Assembly: GCA_013115125.1 (NCBI GenBank)
Contig: JABANN010000009.1
Coordinates: 1 to 64,000 of the forward strand
Direction of reading: 5' to 3'
Source of the DNA: Perkinsus olseni
Lineage: Eukaryota > Perkinsozoa > Perkinsida
DNA length: 64,000 nucleotides
Position numbers and translations under genes: made by a program
In this document: positions 35,501 to 46,388 of the stretch, in pieces
Layout of the letters: each line of letters begins with the position of its first letter
How positions within the stretch are numbered: the first letter of the stretch is position 1
The notes under the pieces: model-generated
What the model was told of the DNA's origin: nothing
The model's database searches: none
The model's input: only the letters and a program-made list of their open reading frames with translations

Positions 35501-38500
35501 GAAATTTTTTTTCGAAAATTTCGATCGAAAAATCTCCGCTGAGAAACTTTTCTTGGTGGGGATTTTTATTATTATTTGGCGCTGTTTTGTGTGATGGTAG
35601 TATCTTGGGAGTGGTCAGTAGTAAGGCTGGTATATCACTAGTATCTTTCCTTCTGTATCTTGCAAGGGTGAAGCTTGGATACGTTCATAAGGATAGCTCT
35701 TATCAATAACTTCGGGTTTCCTACCAAATTTTTCGCTGTTTTCCCCTCAAGGATTTTTTTATTATTTCCGGGGTATTTTGTGTGAGCATTAGTGGTGGGA
35801 TAGAGTAAGATATCGCTAGTATCTTTCTCTCTGTATCTTACTAGGGTGAAGCTAGGATACGATAACGCATTTTGCGTAGGTACCGGAAAAACAACGATCG
35901 TTAAGGACTACCTGTCTGAGTTGGGCGAAGAGATGCTTAGCGCTTCACTAAACCATAACAGCTACACGGACAGCTTCTCGTTGCAGCTTATTGTGGAGAG
36001 CTATCTTGATAAGAGAACTGGGAGAACCTTCGGGCCGCCGGGAAATAAGAAATGTGTTTACTTCATCGACGACCTCAACATGCCCTATGTAGACGAGTAT
36101 GATACGCAGAGCGCTATCATGCTCCTGACGCAGGTGAGGGTATCTTTTTTTTCTGTGAAGTACTATGATCGACCTCCTTTTTCAGTTGATATCATATGGT
36201 ACGTTATTTGATCGATTCCATCTTGAGGAGAAGAAGGATATTGTGGACATTCAGTACTGTGCTTGCATGAATCCGAAGGCGGGAAGCTTTATGGTTAACG
36301 CGCGGCTGCAGCGACACTTCACTGTCCTGACGACCTTCGCTCCTACCGGCGATTTAATAACGCAAATTTATTCTCAAATTTTGGGTCAGCATCTGCTCCA
36401 GTTCGAGGCGAGTGTTCAGAATCATCAAGAAAATATCGTCAATGCGACGACGGAGGTCCTCAACCGAATTCTGGCTCAGCCGTGCTTCCTGCCGTCTGCT
36501 AAGAAGTTCCATTATCAATTTAACTTGAAGGACATCTCTAATGTCTTCCAGTCCCTGTTGAACACAACGCCGGCGCTGTTCCGAGGCAGCCCGGTGAAGT
36601 ATCTTAGGGTGTGGTTACACGAGTGCGAGAGGGTCTTTTCCGATCGGTTGGTGAGCGAAGATGATATGAAGGAAATGAAGACGATTTTCGAGCAGGCTGC
36701 AAAGAAGCATTTTACGGGAGTAAATATGGAAGAACTTTTTGCGGAAAATCTTTTATTCACGTCATTTATTTCGGTCCACGGCGGGAATGACAAACAATAT
36801 ATGGCGATAAGGGACCAGGAGCAGCTGAATCATGTTTTGACAGAAAAGCTGGCAGAGTATAACGAGACCTTCGCGGAGATGAATTTGGTCTTATTCGAGG
36901 ACGCGATGGCTCATGTGTGTCGGATTGCGAGAATTATCGACCTGCCCTGCGGCAATGCTCTGCTCGTCGGAGTGGGTGGCTCGGGCAAGCAATCGCTGTC
37001 AAGATTGGCCTGCTTTGTTATGCAAACTGATGTGGTTACTATCCTGGTTAACATGTCCTATGGACTTGCGGACCTTAAGGTCGATCTACAGGAGATGTAT
37101 AAAAAGGCAGCGGTTAAGCCGGGAACGCCGCACGCGTTTTTGTTGACGGATGGTCAAATCGCGGATGAAAGATTTTTGGTATTTATTAACGATATGTTGG
37201 CTACTGGAAATATTCCGGATTTGTTTACCAGGGAGGAGTACGATGCCTTGTTGGGAGCTGTGAGGAATCAGGCGAAAGCTGCTGGGGTGAGTTGGGGGAT
37301 TCTGATGAAAATAGCGGATTTCGAGCGCTGGCGACGCTGTTGACAAATTTTGGGAGTGGTCACGGAGTTCCAATTTTATCCGTATCTTTGGGTTACGCGT
37401 GCAGATCTCGGAATTTCGTGGCGCAGTGACGCGGTTCTTTTCGTTTTTCAGTACCCAGACGAGCGTTCGTCCCTCTTCCAATTCTTCCTCGACAAGGTCC
37501 GCAAAAATCTTCATCTCATTCTGTGTCACTCCCCCGTTGGTGACACTTTCCGAATCCGCGGAAGAAAATTCCCGGCCTTAATTTCGTGCATGACGGTCGA
37601 CGAGTTCCATCCTTGGCCGCGGGCTGCTTTAACGTTCGTGGCCTCGAGATTCCTGCAAGATATTACTCTCCCGGAGGAATCTTTGTATGATAAGCTCGCG
37701 TCGAATATGGCCGAGGTTCACTTGTCGATTGACGTGGCGAACGCAAGATACCTGGCGGTTGAGCGAAGATATAACTACACCACACCGAAGAGCTTCCTCG
37801 AGCTCATTGCGTTCTATAAACAACTTCTGGAAAAGAAGCGCTCGAAGGTGGAAATTAATATCGAGCGGTTGGAGAAGGGCTTGACGATCATGGAGCAAGT
37901 CCAGGCCAAGGTGGAGGGACTGAAGGAGGATCTCAAGGTCAAGATGGTTCAAGTTGAAGAGAAGAAAGCGGCGACCAACGTGCTGATTGATGAGGTACTA
38001 ACGGAGGGAAATTTGGATTCCTTGCGGAACGGCGGTGGAAATTGGGGATTTTCGAGCGCCCGAAAAAGTAGAGTTGAACTTTGCTCCTGTGTGTCTAACG
38101 AGAAAAGATTTGATCAATTTTATTTAATTTTTGGAATCTTGAATTTTCGGCGAAAAAAATAATTTTTCGAGCGACAATTGCGTCGGAAAATCAGGCGTAT
38201 TCAACTCTGTTTATGTGTGTCGAAATATTTCTTCAGAAATCCTTAAAATGAAAATTTTCCCGAAAAATTTTGCTTTTGTCGCTTTTCACTTGACAGGCTT
38301 CGTTTTCCTCGTTATCAGGTTACAGTAGCGTCCGAAAAAGCTGCAGCTGAGAAGGCGGTCGCCGACGAAGAAGCCACGAAAACGAACGCGCTCGCCGAAG
38401 AAGCGAGTAAGATCAAAGCGCAGGCGGACGGGGAGCTGGCTGAAGCGATGCCGGCGATGGAAGCTGCGAAGGAGGCTGTGGACTGTCTGACGAAACCGGC

Positions 38501-41500
38501 GATTACGGAGTTGAAGTCGCTCGGAAAACCACCGCCGGATTGTGTAGAGGTCACAAAGGCGGTTATGATTTTACTGAGGAATGAGAGGAAGAATTTGGAC
38601 TGGAAAGCGGCACAGAAAATGATGAACAACCCGCAGGCGTTCTTGGACGAAGTTATGTCGTTTAACGCTAATGAAATTCCGGACTGGGTGTTGGATATGA
38701 TAGACCCGATTCTGCAGAAAGATTTTTTCAACTACAACTCTATGAAGTCAAAATCGGTGGCTGCGGCATATCTTTGTAACTGGGTGGTGAATATCGTGAA
38801 GTACAATAGAATTTACGTAAAGGTCGCTCCGCTGATGGAAAAAGTTAAAGAATCTACGCAGCAAAAAGAAGAGGCTGAAGCGGCTCTGGTGATTGTAATG
38901 ACGAGGGTTAAGGAAGTTGAGGAGAGAGTTGCAAAGTTGGAAAAGACTTTGAGTGATGCGGTGACGGAGAAGGAACAAACGGAAGCGGAAGCGAACGCTT
39001 GTTTGGCGAAATTGGAGCTCGCGCAGCGTCTGGTGGATGGCCTGGCGGATGAGTATGCTCGGTGGACGCAGACAGTGAAGGAGTTGAAGGAAAAGAGTTT
39101 GACGCTGATCGGAGATTCTATGCTTGCCTCAGCATTCGTTGGGTAAGGGACTGGTGGTGGGAATCTTTATAGTGCGTTCGGCGAGGGTGTGGTAGCGATT
39201 GATTTTATTGGCGTTGCATTTTTGGGGAAAATTCGTCGGAAAATTTGTGGTTGGAATCGGAATCTTGCGCAATTGACAAAGTAGATTTCAGGAGTCGCAA
39301 GAGAGACGATCATCAACAAGCAGAGGAATCTTGAGAATCTTTATAGTGCGTTCGGAGTGGGCATGATAGTTCTTGAGAGAATCTCTAAGGGAGTTTCTCA
39401 GACCTCCCCTGGATTTCACAGGCTCTCCCAGGATTGAATTAGACGTGTGAAAGACGACTTTGTGAGGGGCTGTTGAACCTTAGGAAAGGCAGTCTGTTCA
39501 AAGTCGAATTGAATATATTATTCAACAATTTTCGACGTCTCTGGGGCAATTTCGTGGCGCGCGAGAAATCAGGCAGGTTTGTTGGTGTTCAGATACATCA
39601 GTCCCTTCTCCGCCGCTTTCCGTCTCGATCTGTGGAGCAACGTCTGGACGGGAGATATCAAGGAGAAGGGCATTCCCTTCACGGAGGGCGTCGACCCGCT
39701 CACTGTGCTGGCCTCGGAAGCAGACATTGCTATGTGGAAGAACGAAGGGCTGCCGGCGGACAGGATTTCTGTGGAGAACGCAGCGGTTGTGACAAGCTGC
39801 GCTCGATGGCCGTTGCTGATCGATCCGCAACTGCAAGGTGAGGGAGAGGAGATTGGCGCGTTGTAAAATGGTGGAAATTTTCACTTTTCGAGCGCTGGAA
39901 AATTATCGGCGGAAACCTTGCTCGGAGATTTTCGTATTTGATTATGGAGAGAAGGCATTCCTAGTAATTGGCTTCTGGATGAAAATTATTTTTTGGTAGA
40001 ATTTTTGATTAATCATCTTCCTGTTATCTTTAGTGCTTTGTCTGAGTGTGACTCAGTATCAATCTTGTACTACACTCGGTATCTTTTATTCTGTGAAGTC
40101 CATGCGTCAACCTCGATGAAGAATCTTTCTTCCTGTGTAGGCGTTAAATGGATCAAACAACGGTTGGGCGAAGACATGACCGCCATTCAACTCACCCAGC
40201 CGAACTGGCTGCAGAAGGTCCTCTTCTGCGTGTCGATGGGCGGCCAGCTTCTCATTGAAGCGGTGGGAGAAGAAATAGACGCGATCTTGGAGCCGCTTCT
40301 TGCGAGGTCGGTCGAGCTTCTTGGGAGCAAACGGGAGGGGTTTTTTGGTCAGGCAAGTATCTCGAAGGGGACGAAGTGGGTTTGTGATCAAAATTGGAGG
40401 AGAGGAGATCGACTATGATCAGAAATTCCAACTCATTTTGCAGAGCAAGCTGCCCAACCCTCATTACAGGTAACCAAGGTTTGTGATTTTGTCACTGCGC
40501 CACGAAATTAAGTTGTGGGGAATGTAGTGGTAGAAGGTGGAATTAGTAGATTGGCTGATAGTGAGCGAGATAGAAGGGGATAGTGGAGAGACCTGGAGTT
40601 GACACGGTCGTTCGTGATTGATGTGAGGTGATTCTAAAACTCGGAATCGATTCTGAGTTTAAGAGTTGGTTTCTTGAACAGGGATAGAGAAGACGCAGTT
40701 CTATTGTGTTTATGTGGGCGGCGATATTTTTCTTGGAAGACTTGAATATCGGGCGTCTTCAGGCCGGAGATTGCAGCGCAGTGTACCATCATCAACTTTA
40801 TCGTCACGCCGGAAGGCCTCGAGGACCAGATTCTCGCGATGGTTGTTAACGTGGAGAAACCTGAGCTAGAGCAGCAGAAGCAGGAGCTGGTGAGGCCGTT
40901 GGAGGAATCTTAGGTTGATGCGTGTTGCTAGCGAATTCTTGGATATCTACTCATTTGAATCGTATCAGTAAAAAATTGGGGGAAAATTGATTTCTTGGCG
41001 ACGAAAAAGTGCCGATCTTTCACGCCTCGATAATACGATCGTCAGAATGCAGGAAACGTTTTCTCGTGTAGTTTTTGGTCTTCTAAGGTCAGCAGTGTGC
41101 AAGGTGAAATATAAGATTCTCGTCTGAAGTTCCCGATCACGTAATGATTATAATCTTCATTTTGTCGTTGTGGTAGGTGCGAAAGCAGAACGAGTTCAAA
41201 GTCACTCTGGCTAAGCTCGAGGATGATCTCCTCGCCCAGCTGGCGGCAGCAGACCCCGCCACGATCTTGGATAATGTTGCTTTGATCGAAGGGCTCGAAG
41301 TGACCAAAAAAACGGCCAATGAAATTAACGAACAGGTGGGGAGACTTTGATTTGGCGATCGAAAATTTTTCTATGCGGGAAAAGGCGAGTTAGGTGAGGT
41401 CTAATTGAATTTCGAAAATGTTATTCTTAAATTTTTGTAATTTCGTAAAATTTAGTTGATTTCGGTTGAATTTTGAGTACCATCCATCAGGGTATCTCTA

Positions 41501-44500
41501 CGCTGATTTTCCGATGGTCTTGTACGTTTCGGATTTCCTCTTAATTATATGCAAATCGATCGTCCGATCGATTTGTGAGCGCGCGTCGTTTTCAGGTCAA
41601 GCTTGCCAGCGAGACCGAGGTTCAAATTAACGAGTCTCGAGAACAGTACCGGCCAGTCAGTGCCGAGGGGTCCATGCTCTTCTTCCTCATCATCCAGCTC
41701 TGCTTTATCGAGCATATGTAACGTTCGGTCCCCTCTCGCTGGTCGCGCTTGATGGCATCATTATTTTAAGATTCAAAAATGATAGACGAAAATGTGAATA
41801 TCTTTATTTTTGTATCATACTATAGTAAACATTTATGAATAGAAAAGATATTTTAGTAAATCGGGCAGAAATTTTGCATGCGGTGCGAATGGTACTGTCG
41901 GCATTACGAAAAGGACGAGCGAGGTCATGCTCGCCCTTGAGACAGAGTAGCAACTAGATCGCCTTTCTTAGAGGCCGGGATATGTTATCATACCAAAGAT
42001 TCTTCCGATGGTTAGATATTTTTCATGCAGACTTTTATTGTTATTCCGTAATGATGTGTTTATCTGGTTGGGAGTTGCCGGTGTTCAGGTACCAATATTC
42101 TCTGGACAGTTTTGTGTCCTTCTTGTACCGAGCAATCGAGCGAACGCCGCCGGCGGAAAACGTAGCGGAGCGATGCGAGTCTTTGATATTCACGATAAGA
42201 ATTACCATTTTCCGATGGGTGAATCGTGGCCTGTTTGAACGACATAAGCTCATCTTCTGCGCGTTGCTGACGTTCAAGCTGCTTCAAAGAGGCCTGTTGG
42301 AAGAGACCTATAACGCCGCACAGTATCAGTTCTTGCTAAGAGGGCCGATAAGAACGGACGTGGAAAATCCGATAGGGGACTGGCTGCCGAATGCAAATTG
42401 GTGAGCGCAGGGAAGGGGCGGCATGATTGAATCATCGTATATTTGGGGATGGAGTGGTATCTGATGTTTACGCGTGAGAGACTTGTTGTCGCTATGTTCG
42501 GTTGAGAGAGTGTGGAACATCGTTTTCATCAACGACGTTGGCTAGCGGAATTTTTTCCCCAATATTACGTTGTGGCTTAATCGCTCCTCACGTGGGAGAC
42601 GACTCCTAGCCGTAGGACAGGTTGAAGTTGCGTGAGCTGGAGCAGCAGCGCGGTCCTTGAAAAAAGATTATTATAGCGTGAGACCTGCATTAATGGGACT
42701 GGGATACTCGATAGACTGCCTCTCCTGAGTGCCAAGGGCGCTTCCAGGATCCTTCTTTACGGGTTAATTAAATTCAACCCGAACACCCTCCTCGCGACTC
42801 GTTAATCGGTGAATCATCTCCTTGTTCAGGTACGCTGTGCAGAAGCTGATTGAGCAGGAAGGCTTCGAGTCCTTCGCGCAGAACATGGAGAAAGATGCTC
42901 CCAATCGGTTCAAGGAATGGTTTAACGAGCTAGGACCGGAGGACCAAAAATTGCCATTGGATTGGAAAAAACTGGACAGTCAGCCACTTCAGAAAATGCT
43001 GGTTTTGAGGTGCCTGCGACCAGATCGAATGACGATCATGATGGGTAACTGGGAAAGGAATTTTGTGGCGCGCGAGAATTTTCTGTGAGTCAGGTAACTG
43101 GATTCGCAAGGCCTTGCCACATGGTCGCGAGTACATGGACTGCGATGGCAGCAGCAGCTTTTACGAAGTTCTGTCCAATAGTTTCGAAGATTCTTCCAAC
43201 GTTACTCCGATTTTCTTTATCTTGTCGCCTGGTGCTGACCCGGTTAAGGAGGTGGAGGCTCTCGGAAGGAAGGTTATTCAACTGCAGATCAACGTCAACT
43301 ACCACAACGTGGCTATGGGGCAGGGCCAGGACGTGGTCGCGATGGCGAAGTTGGATATGGGCCACAAGGAAGGCCACTGGATTATGCTGCAAAATATCCA
43401 TCTGATGCCGCGATGGTGCGCGGAGCTCGAGAAGAAGCTCGACAATTTTGCTATTGAGGGCTCCCATCCGAATTTCCGATGCTTTTTGAGTGCGGACCCG
43501 TCTAATGGCATCCCGATTGGTATCTTGGAGAGATCTATCAAGCTCACGAATGAGCCCCCACAGGGACTTCTGGCGAATCTTCGCCGTGCGTTTGCCTTCT
43601 TCAATAAGGAAGATTTCGAGGAGCGAGATTCTAAGGTCAAGAGTATCTTGTTCGGGCTGTGCCACTTCCATGGCGTGATGCTGGAAAGAAAGAAATTTGG
43701 TCCACTTGGGTATAATATGATGTACCCGTTTTCGATTGGTGATTTGAGGGACTCGGCTAGCGTGCTTTACAACTACCTAGAGAACGCGTCTTCGGTCAAG
43801 GTGCCTTGGGATGACCTCAGGTGAGGAGGTTGAAGCGTGCTTCTTGCAGGGGAAAAGATTCCCTGTCGATGCGTATCTTACATGGGTCAACCTAAGATAC
43901 CTTGGTCGGTTTTTCAGATATATTTTCGGAGAGATCATGTACGGTGGCCATATTGTCGACGATTGGGATAGAAAACTTTGCCGAACTTATCTTGAATTTT
44001 TCATGCACGATGAGCTCCTCGATGAAACAGAGCTAGTGGGTCTCTATCAAACCCGGGGGCGCTCGTTCGTTTATTAAAGTTTCTCACGGCCTACGTGAAG
44101 TTCGATTTTTTCGCGTGATTGCGGAATTTTTCTTTCACGTCGCGGGTCAAACTCCATAGTTCGCGCGTTGCTTCAGGAGAGAAATCGACGGGAGATAGAG
44201 TTTTCCGTAGCGCTTTATCTGCGTGTGAGATATTCTGTTCGGTAAACTCGAACCCCTCTATGAATTCACTTGAGCGGATTCGTACAAATTTTCCTTTAAA
44301 AGATGACGAGTGTTTTTCACTAAGAACTCGGCCTCGTTTCTTCGGATGCTCGTTGGTGAGGAGATTCGTCATAGGGCGAATCTTAGAATTCTTCGGTACT
44401 GCCTGATAATATCATAATGCATTCCATGCGATTTTTCAGGTCCCGTTCACGGATCCGTCCAAGCTCAGTTTCCTCTCACCCGCGCCCAGTTCTCATGAGA

Positions 44501-46022
44501 AGTAAGATATCTTCGAGGTCGACCATTGTAAGATACGCTGCCGTTAGATACCTCGAGCACATCGAGCTCATGCCGGTAGAGACGCCGCAGTTCTTCGGCC
44601 TGCATCCGAACGCTGAAATAGGGTAGGGGATTCCAAGGCCGATAGCGATCGCTGAACTTCTCGCAGGTTCCGAACTGCTCAGTCGAACACCCTCTTCCAG
44701 ACTCTCTTGAATTTGGACGCTCGATCGGGAGGGTCCGGTGGAGGCGACGAGGACGCTGGCGAGGTAGGGGTGTAAAATTTTGCGGTTTTACTATGAAACC
44801 GTTGATCGATTTCAGTCGATGTCACCGCTGGCCATGGCGGAAGCTTTCTGTAACGATATTCTTGATGACGTGAGAGACATCAAATTCCCGGTGGACGACA
44901 TCAGCCGGTCCATGCCTGATGAGGAAAAAGGTAGGGGGGCATGTGTTCAGCCTATTATATCATGTGTCACCCCATGAAATTCTGGAGGATACGTTATGGT
45001 CGTGGAAGTAGCATAAAATCGAAAATCTTCACATTGATTTCATTATCACGACGCAGTGGGCGCTAGTTGGTCTAGTATGCTTTAACCCTCAGGTCCGTAC
45101 CAGTACGTCTTCCTACAGGAGTGTAGCTACATGAATGAACTCATCTTCGAGATGGTTCGGTAACACACCTCTTCAGTGTCTATTTTCGTCGACGACCCCG
45201 GCAGGTCCCTTCAAGAGCTGCAGCTTGGCTTCAAGGGAGAGCTGACCATGTCAGAAACGATGGAGAATTTAAGCAACGCTCTCATTCTGGAGATCATCCC
45301 GCCGCGCTGGGCGAAGCTGGCTTTCCCCAGTACTCGACCGTTACGCTCATGGCTGACCAACTTGAAGGAGAGGTCAGTCCTGGTGGAGCCTTTCGGCCGG
45401 TCTCAGTCCATTGCGGTGCTCTCAGGTGCGCTCAGCTCGAGGAGTGGACCAACGACCCCTCCTCTGTGCCGAAGGTCGTCGATGTGTCTAAATTCTTCAA
45501 CCCGCAGTCCTTCCTGACTGCCATCAAGCAGCTCTGTTGCCAACAGCAGATGCTCGAGTTGGATAAACTCATGGTCTTCACTGAAGTCACTAAGAGAGAG
45601 AAATCTCAAATTGAGAGTTTCAGTCGAGAAGGGGCGTATGTCACCGGAATGTTCCTCGAGGTGAGCTTGAGAGCTTCGCTGTTTTCGTGATTCGTTTTTT
45701 CAGGGAGCTCGCTGGGACATCAACGGCAACTGTCTGGACGAGTCGAAACCGAAGGAGATGTTCTGCAAGATGCCGGTCATTAACTGCAAGGCTGGCTTGG
45801 CTGATGAATCGGGAGGCGGAAAGAGCGAGAAGGGGATGTACATCTGCCCCATGTAAGTATTCACGCTCTCTGTGTGTCTGTCACGGATTTTATGTTAGCT
45901 ATTGCACACCACAAAGAAGGCCTTACTTTGTCTTCGCTGCGCAATTGCGTACGAAGCACAGCCCAGCTAAGTGGGTGCTTGCGGGTGTCGCCATGATTCT
46001 TGATATCGGTGTTGCGGTCTAA
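21926..46022 (+). CDS. Axonemal outer-arm dynein heavy chain, beta type
   Basis: A force-generating motor of the flagellar outer arm, orthologous in type to Chlamydomonas beta HC and human DNAH9/11/17. About forty introns (31 nt to roughly 1 kb) interrupt it. The tail has [39 protein letters not shown] and [13 protein letters not shown]. The ring follows: AAA1 Walker [14 protein letters not shown] with [12 protein letters not shown]2 [12 protein letters not shown]3 GVAGTGKTT with [11 protein letters not shown]4 [13 protein letters not shown], then the coiled-coil stalk, AAA5, AAA6 and the C-terminal domain. The beta-type call rests on [10 protein letters not shown], the AAA3 segment [18 protein letters not shown] and the tail end [18 protein letters not shown]. 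The start is the ATG at 21926 ([20 protein letters not shown]), the stop is at 46020-46022. All four P-loops look intact. Several long introns carry internal duplications and repeated modules, listed separately. Confidence 0.93.
23505..23564. repeat. (ATC)20 microsatellite in a dynein intron
   Basis: Sixty nucleotides of perfect ATC triplets inside the roughly 1-kb intron between the exon ending SLLNGA (near 22673) and the exon with NQRGWSDLI (near 23660). It creates spurious poly-His and poly-Asp frames. Confidence 0.95.
25020..25325 (+). repeat. Internal duplication within one dynein intron
   Basis: Two similar blocks of about 110-130 nt stand side by side, each holding a TAGAAACGT(A/G)AAAA core, then GGCGTGAAACTGATTTT and GTGCTCTCG. 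They lie between the exon ending LVVLMR and the exon starting near 25330. Confidence 0.75.
26314..26715 (+). repeat. Intron containing a decayed copy of the preceding exon end and donor site
   Basis: The real exon end carries TTCGGCGCTGTGCAAGATTT and its intron starts GTAAGG at about 26361. Some 330 nt downstream, inside the intron, TTCGGCGCTGTGCAAGACTT recurs followed by CAGGTATGA, a second plausible 5' splice site and a similar pyrimidine-rich flank. Confidence 0.7.
29372..29560 (+). repeat. 64-bp intronic minisatellite
   Basis: Three near-identical units of exactly 64 bp, each containing GGAATCTTCGCTGTGCGCAA and TTCAATTCTCCTTGACTC. Diverged relatives of the core GAATCTT..CTGTGCGC flank the array at about 29240 and 29595. 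It lies in the intron between exons ending at about 29231 and starting near 29620. Confidence 0.9.
32217..33300 (+). other. Dynein AAA1 module (main ATPase site)
   Basis: Upstream of the P-loop the exon reads [20 protein letters not shown] and [15 protein letters not shown] 442-nt intron (32390-32831) splits the Walker A glycine codon, and the next exon continues [20 protein letters not shown], then [20 protein letters not shown] and the Walker B segment [12 protein letters not shown]. This is the main hydrolytic site of dyneins. Confidence 0.92.
33640..34513 (+). other. Dynein AAA2 module
   Basis: [20 protein letters not shown] carries an intact P-loop in one exon, followed by [26 protein letters not shown] and, after an intron, [20 protein letters not shown] and [19 protein letters not shown]2 binds but usually does not hydrolyse ATP. 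Confidence 0.9.
34480..34690 (+). repeat. Tandem duplication covering exon end and 5' splice site
   Basis: The exon end TTTAATAACTACTTTGAGGC, AAATATCGA|GTAAGGGAAG, is followed about 105 nt later by the decayed copy TTTAATAATTATTTTAATGT with AAATAGCGAGTAAGGGAAG. The similarity runs on through GTCGG.ATAGGTTG and GTAGCATAAA. Confidence 0.85.
35440..36520 (+). other. Dynein AAA3 module
   Basis: The Walker [21 protein letters not shown] is split by a 397-nt intron (35483-35879) at the same codon and phase as in AAA1. Then come [20 protein letters not shown] (Walker B and sensor region) and, after a 53-nt intron, the beta-type signature [20 protein letters not shown]. Confidence 0.92.
35560..35868 (+). 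repeat. Duplicated block inside the AAA3 P-loop intron
   Basis: CTAGTATCTTTCCTTCTGTA with AGGGTGAAGCTTGGATACG recurs about 185 nt later as CTAGTATCTTTCTCTCTGTA with AGGGTGAAGCTAGGATACG, directly before the 3' splice site. Confidence 0.85.
36780..37720 (+). other. Dynein AAA4 module
   Basis: [20 protein letters not shown] leads into the P-loop [36 protein letters not shown] (Walker B region) follows, then, after an intron, [20 protein letters not shown] and [17 protein letters not shown]. Motifs are intact. Confidence 0.9.
37800..39144 (+). other. Dynein stalk and microtubule-binding domain
   Basis: Coiled-coil 1 starts near [20 protein letters not shown]. The tip region contains [20 protein letters not shown] and [17 protein letters not shown], and coiled-coil 2 includes [21 protein letters not shown] 328-nt intron (37992-38319) falls in coiled-coil 1. 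Confidence 0.9.
43045..43093 (+). other. 49-nt intron flanked by a 9-bp direct repeat
   Basis: GGTAACTGG occurs at 43044-43052 and again at 43093-43101. Excising 43045-43093 (GTAACT...GTCAG) restores [19 protein letters not shown], the conserved dynein sequence. The intron body holds the module GTGGCGCGCGAGAA, also found in the intron before 39590. Confidence 0.85.
44502..44532 (+). other. Candidate 31-nt intron
   Basis: GTAAGATATC...CATTGTAAG lies between SPAPSSHEK and [19 protein letters not shown]. Skipping it joins two parts of the conserved segment before [11 protein letters not shown] second acceptor 15 nt downstream would make it 46 nt and delete YAAVR. The 31-nt form keeps a Tyr spacing seen in relatives. 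Confidence 0.55.
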
Positions 46023-46388
46023 GGCTGCTCGCCCGCATGTTGGAAGAAGGTGTTGTGAGTGATAGTACTGCAGTACTTGCGTTGGCAGTCGAGTCAGTTG
46101 GGTACGGAAATTTGGACATGCGAACATACTCTATACGAATGGCAAAGACCCCGAGATTTCAACACGACAAGGCAACTGAGCTTTGAATCTTTCATCTTTA
46201 AACCTTCCGCCAATTAGCCATTTTCACAACATATCTCGTCAGCTACCAGAATGGATCAAACAATTACGTCAGCGGGTCTTATAAGTGAGTACTAGCTTAG
46301 GCGAACATTGTCCTTAAAACCCGGACTTGAAGTGGGATTCTTTAGTAGCTATCCGATCGGGTGCCACCAGCAAGAAAATAGGACGGAA
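46023..46388. other. Convergent 3' flank of dynein and UbiA-like gene 1
   Basis: No coding sequence is seen. It should contain both 3' untranslated regions. Weak similarity of a CAACAC...CAACTGAG stretch near 46160 to sequence near 51500 suggests shared 3' flanks of UbiA-like paralogues. Confidence 0.4.

Larger units (their letters stand above)
39590..46022 (+). other. Dynein AAA5, AAA6 and C-terminal domain
   Basis: AAA5 and its linker give [40 protein letters not shown] and [22 protein letters not shown]6 carries [20 protein letters not shown] and [20 protein letters not shown], then [40 protein letters not shown] and [11 protein letters not shown]. The C-terminal domain has [20 protein letters not shown] and the final beta-type end. 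About fifteen introns lie in this part. Confidence 0.9.
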
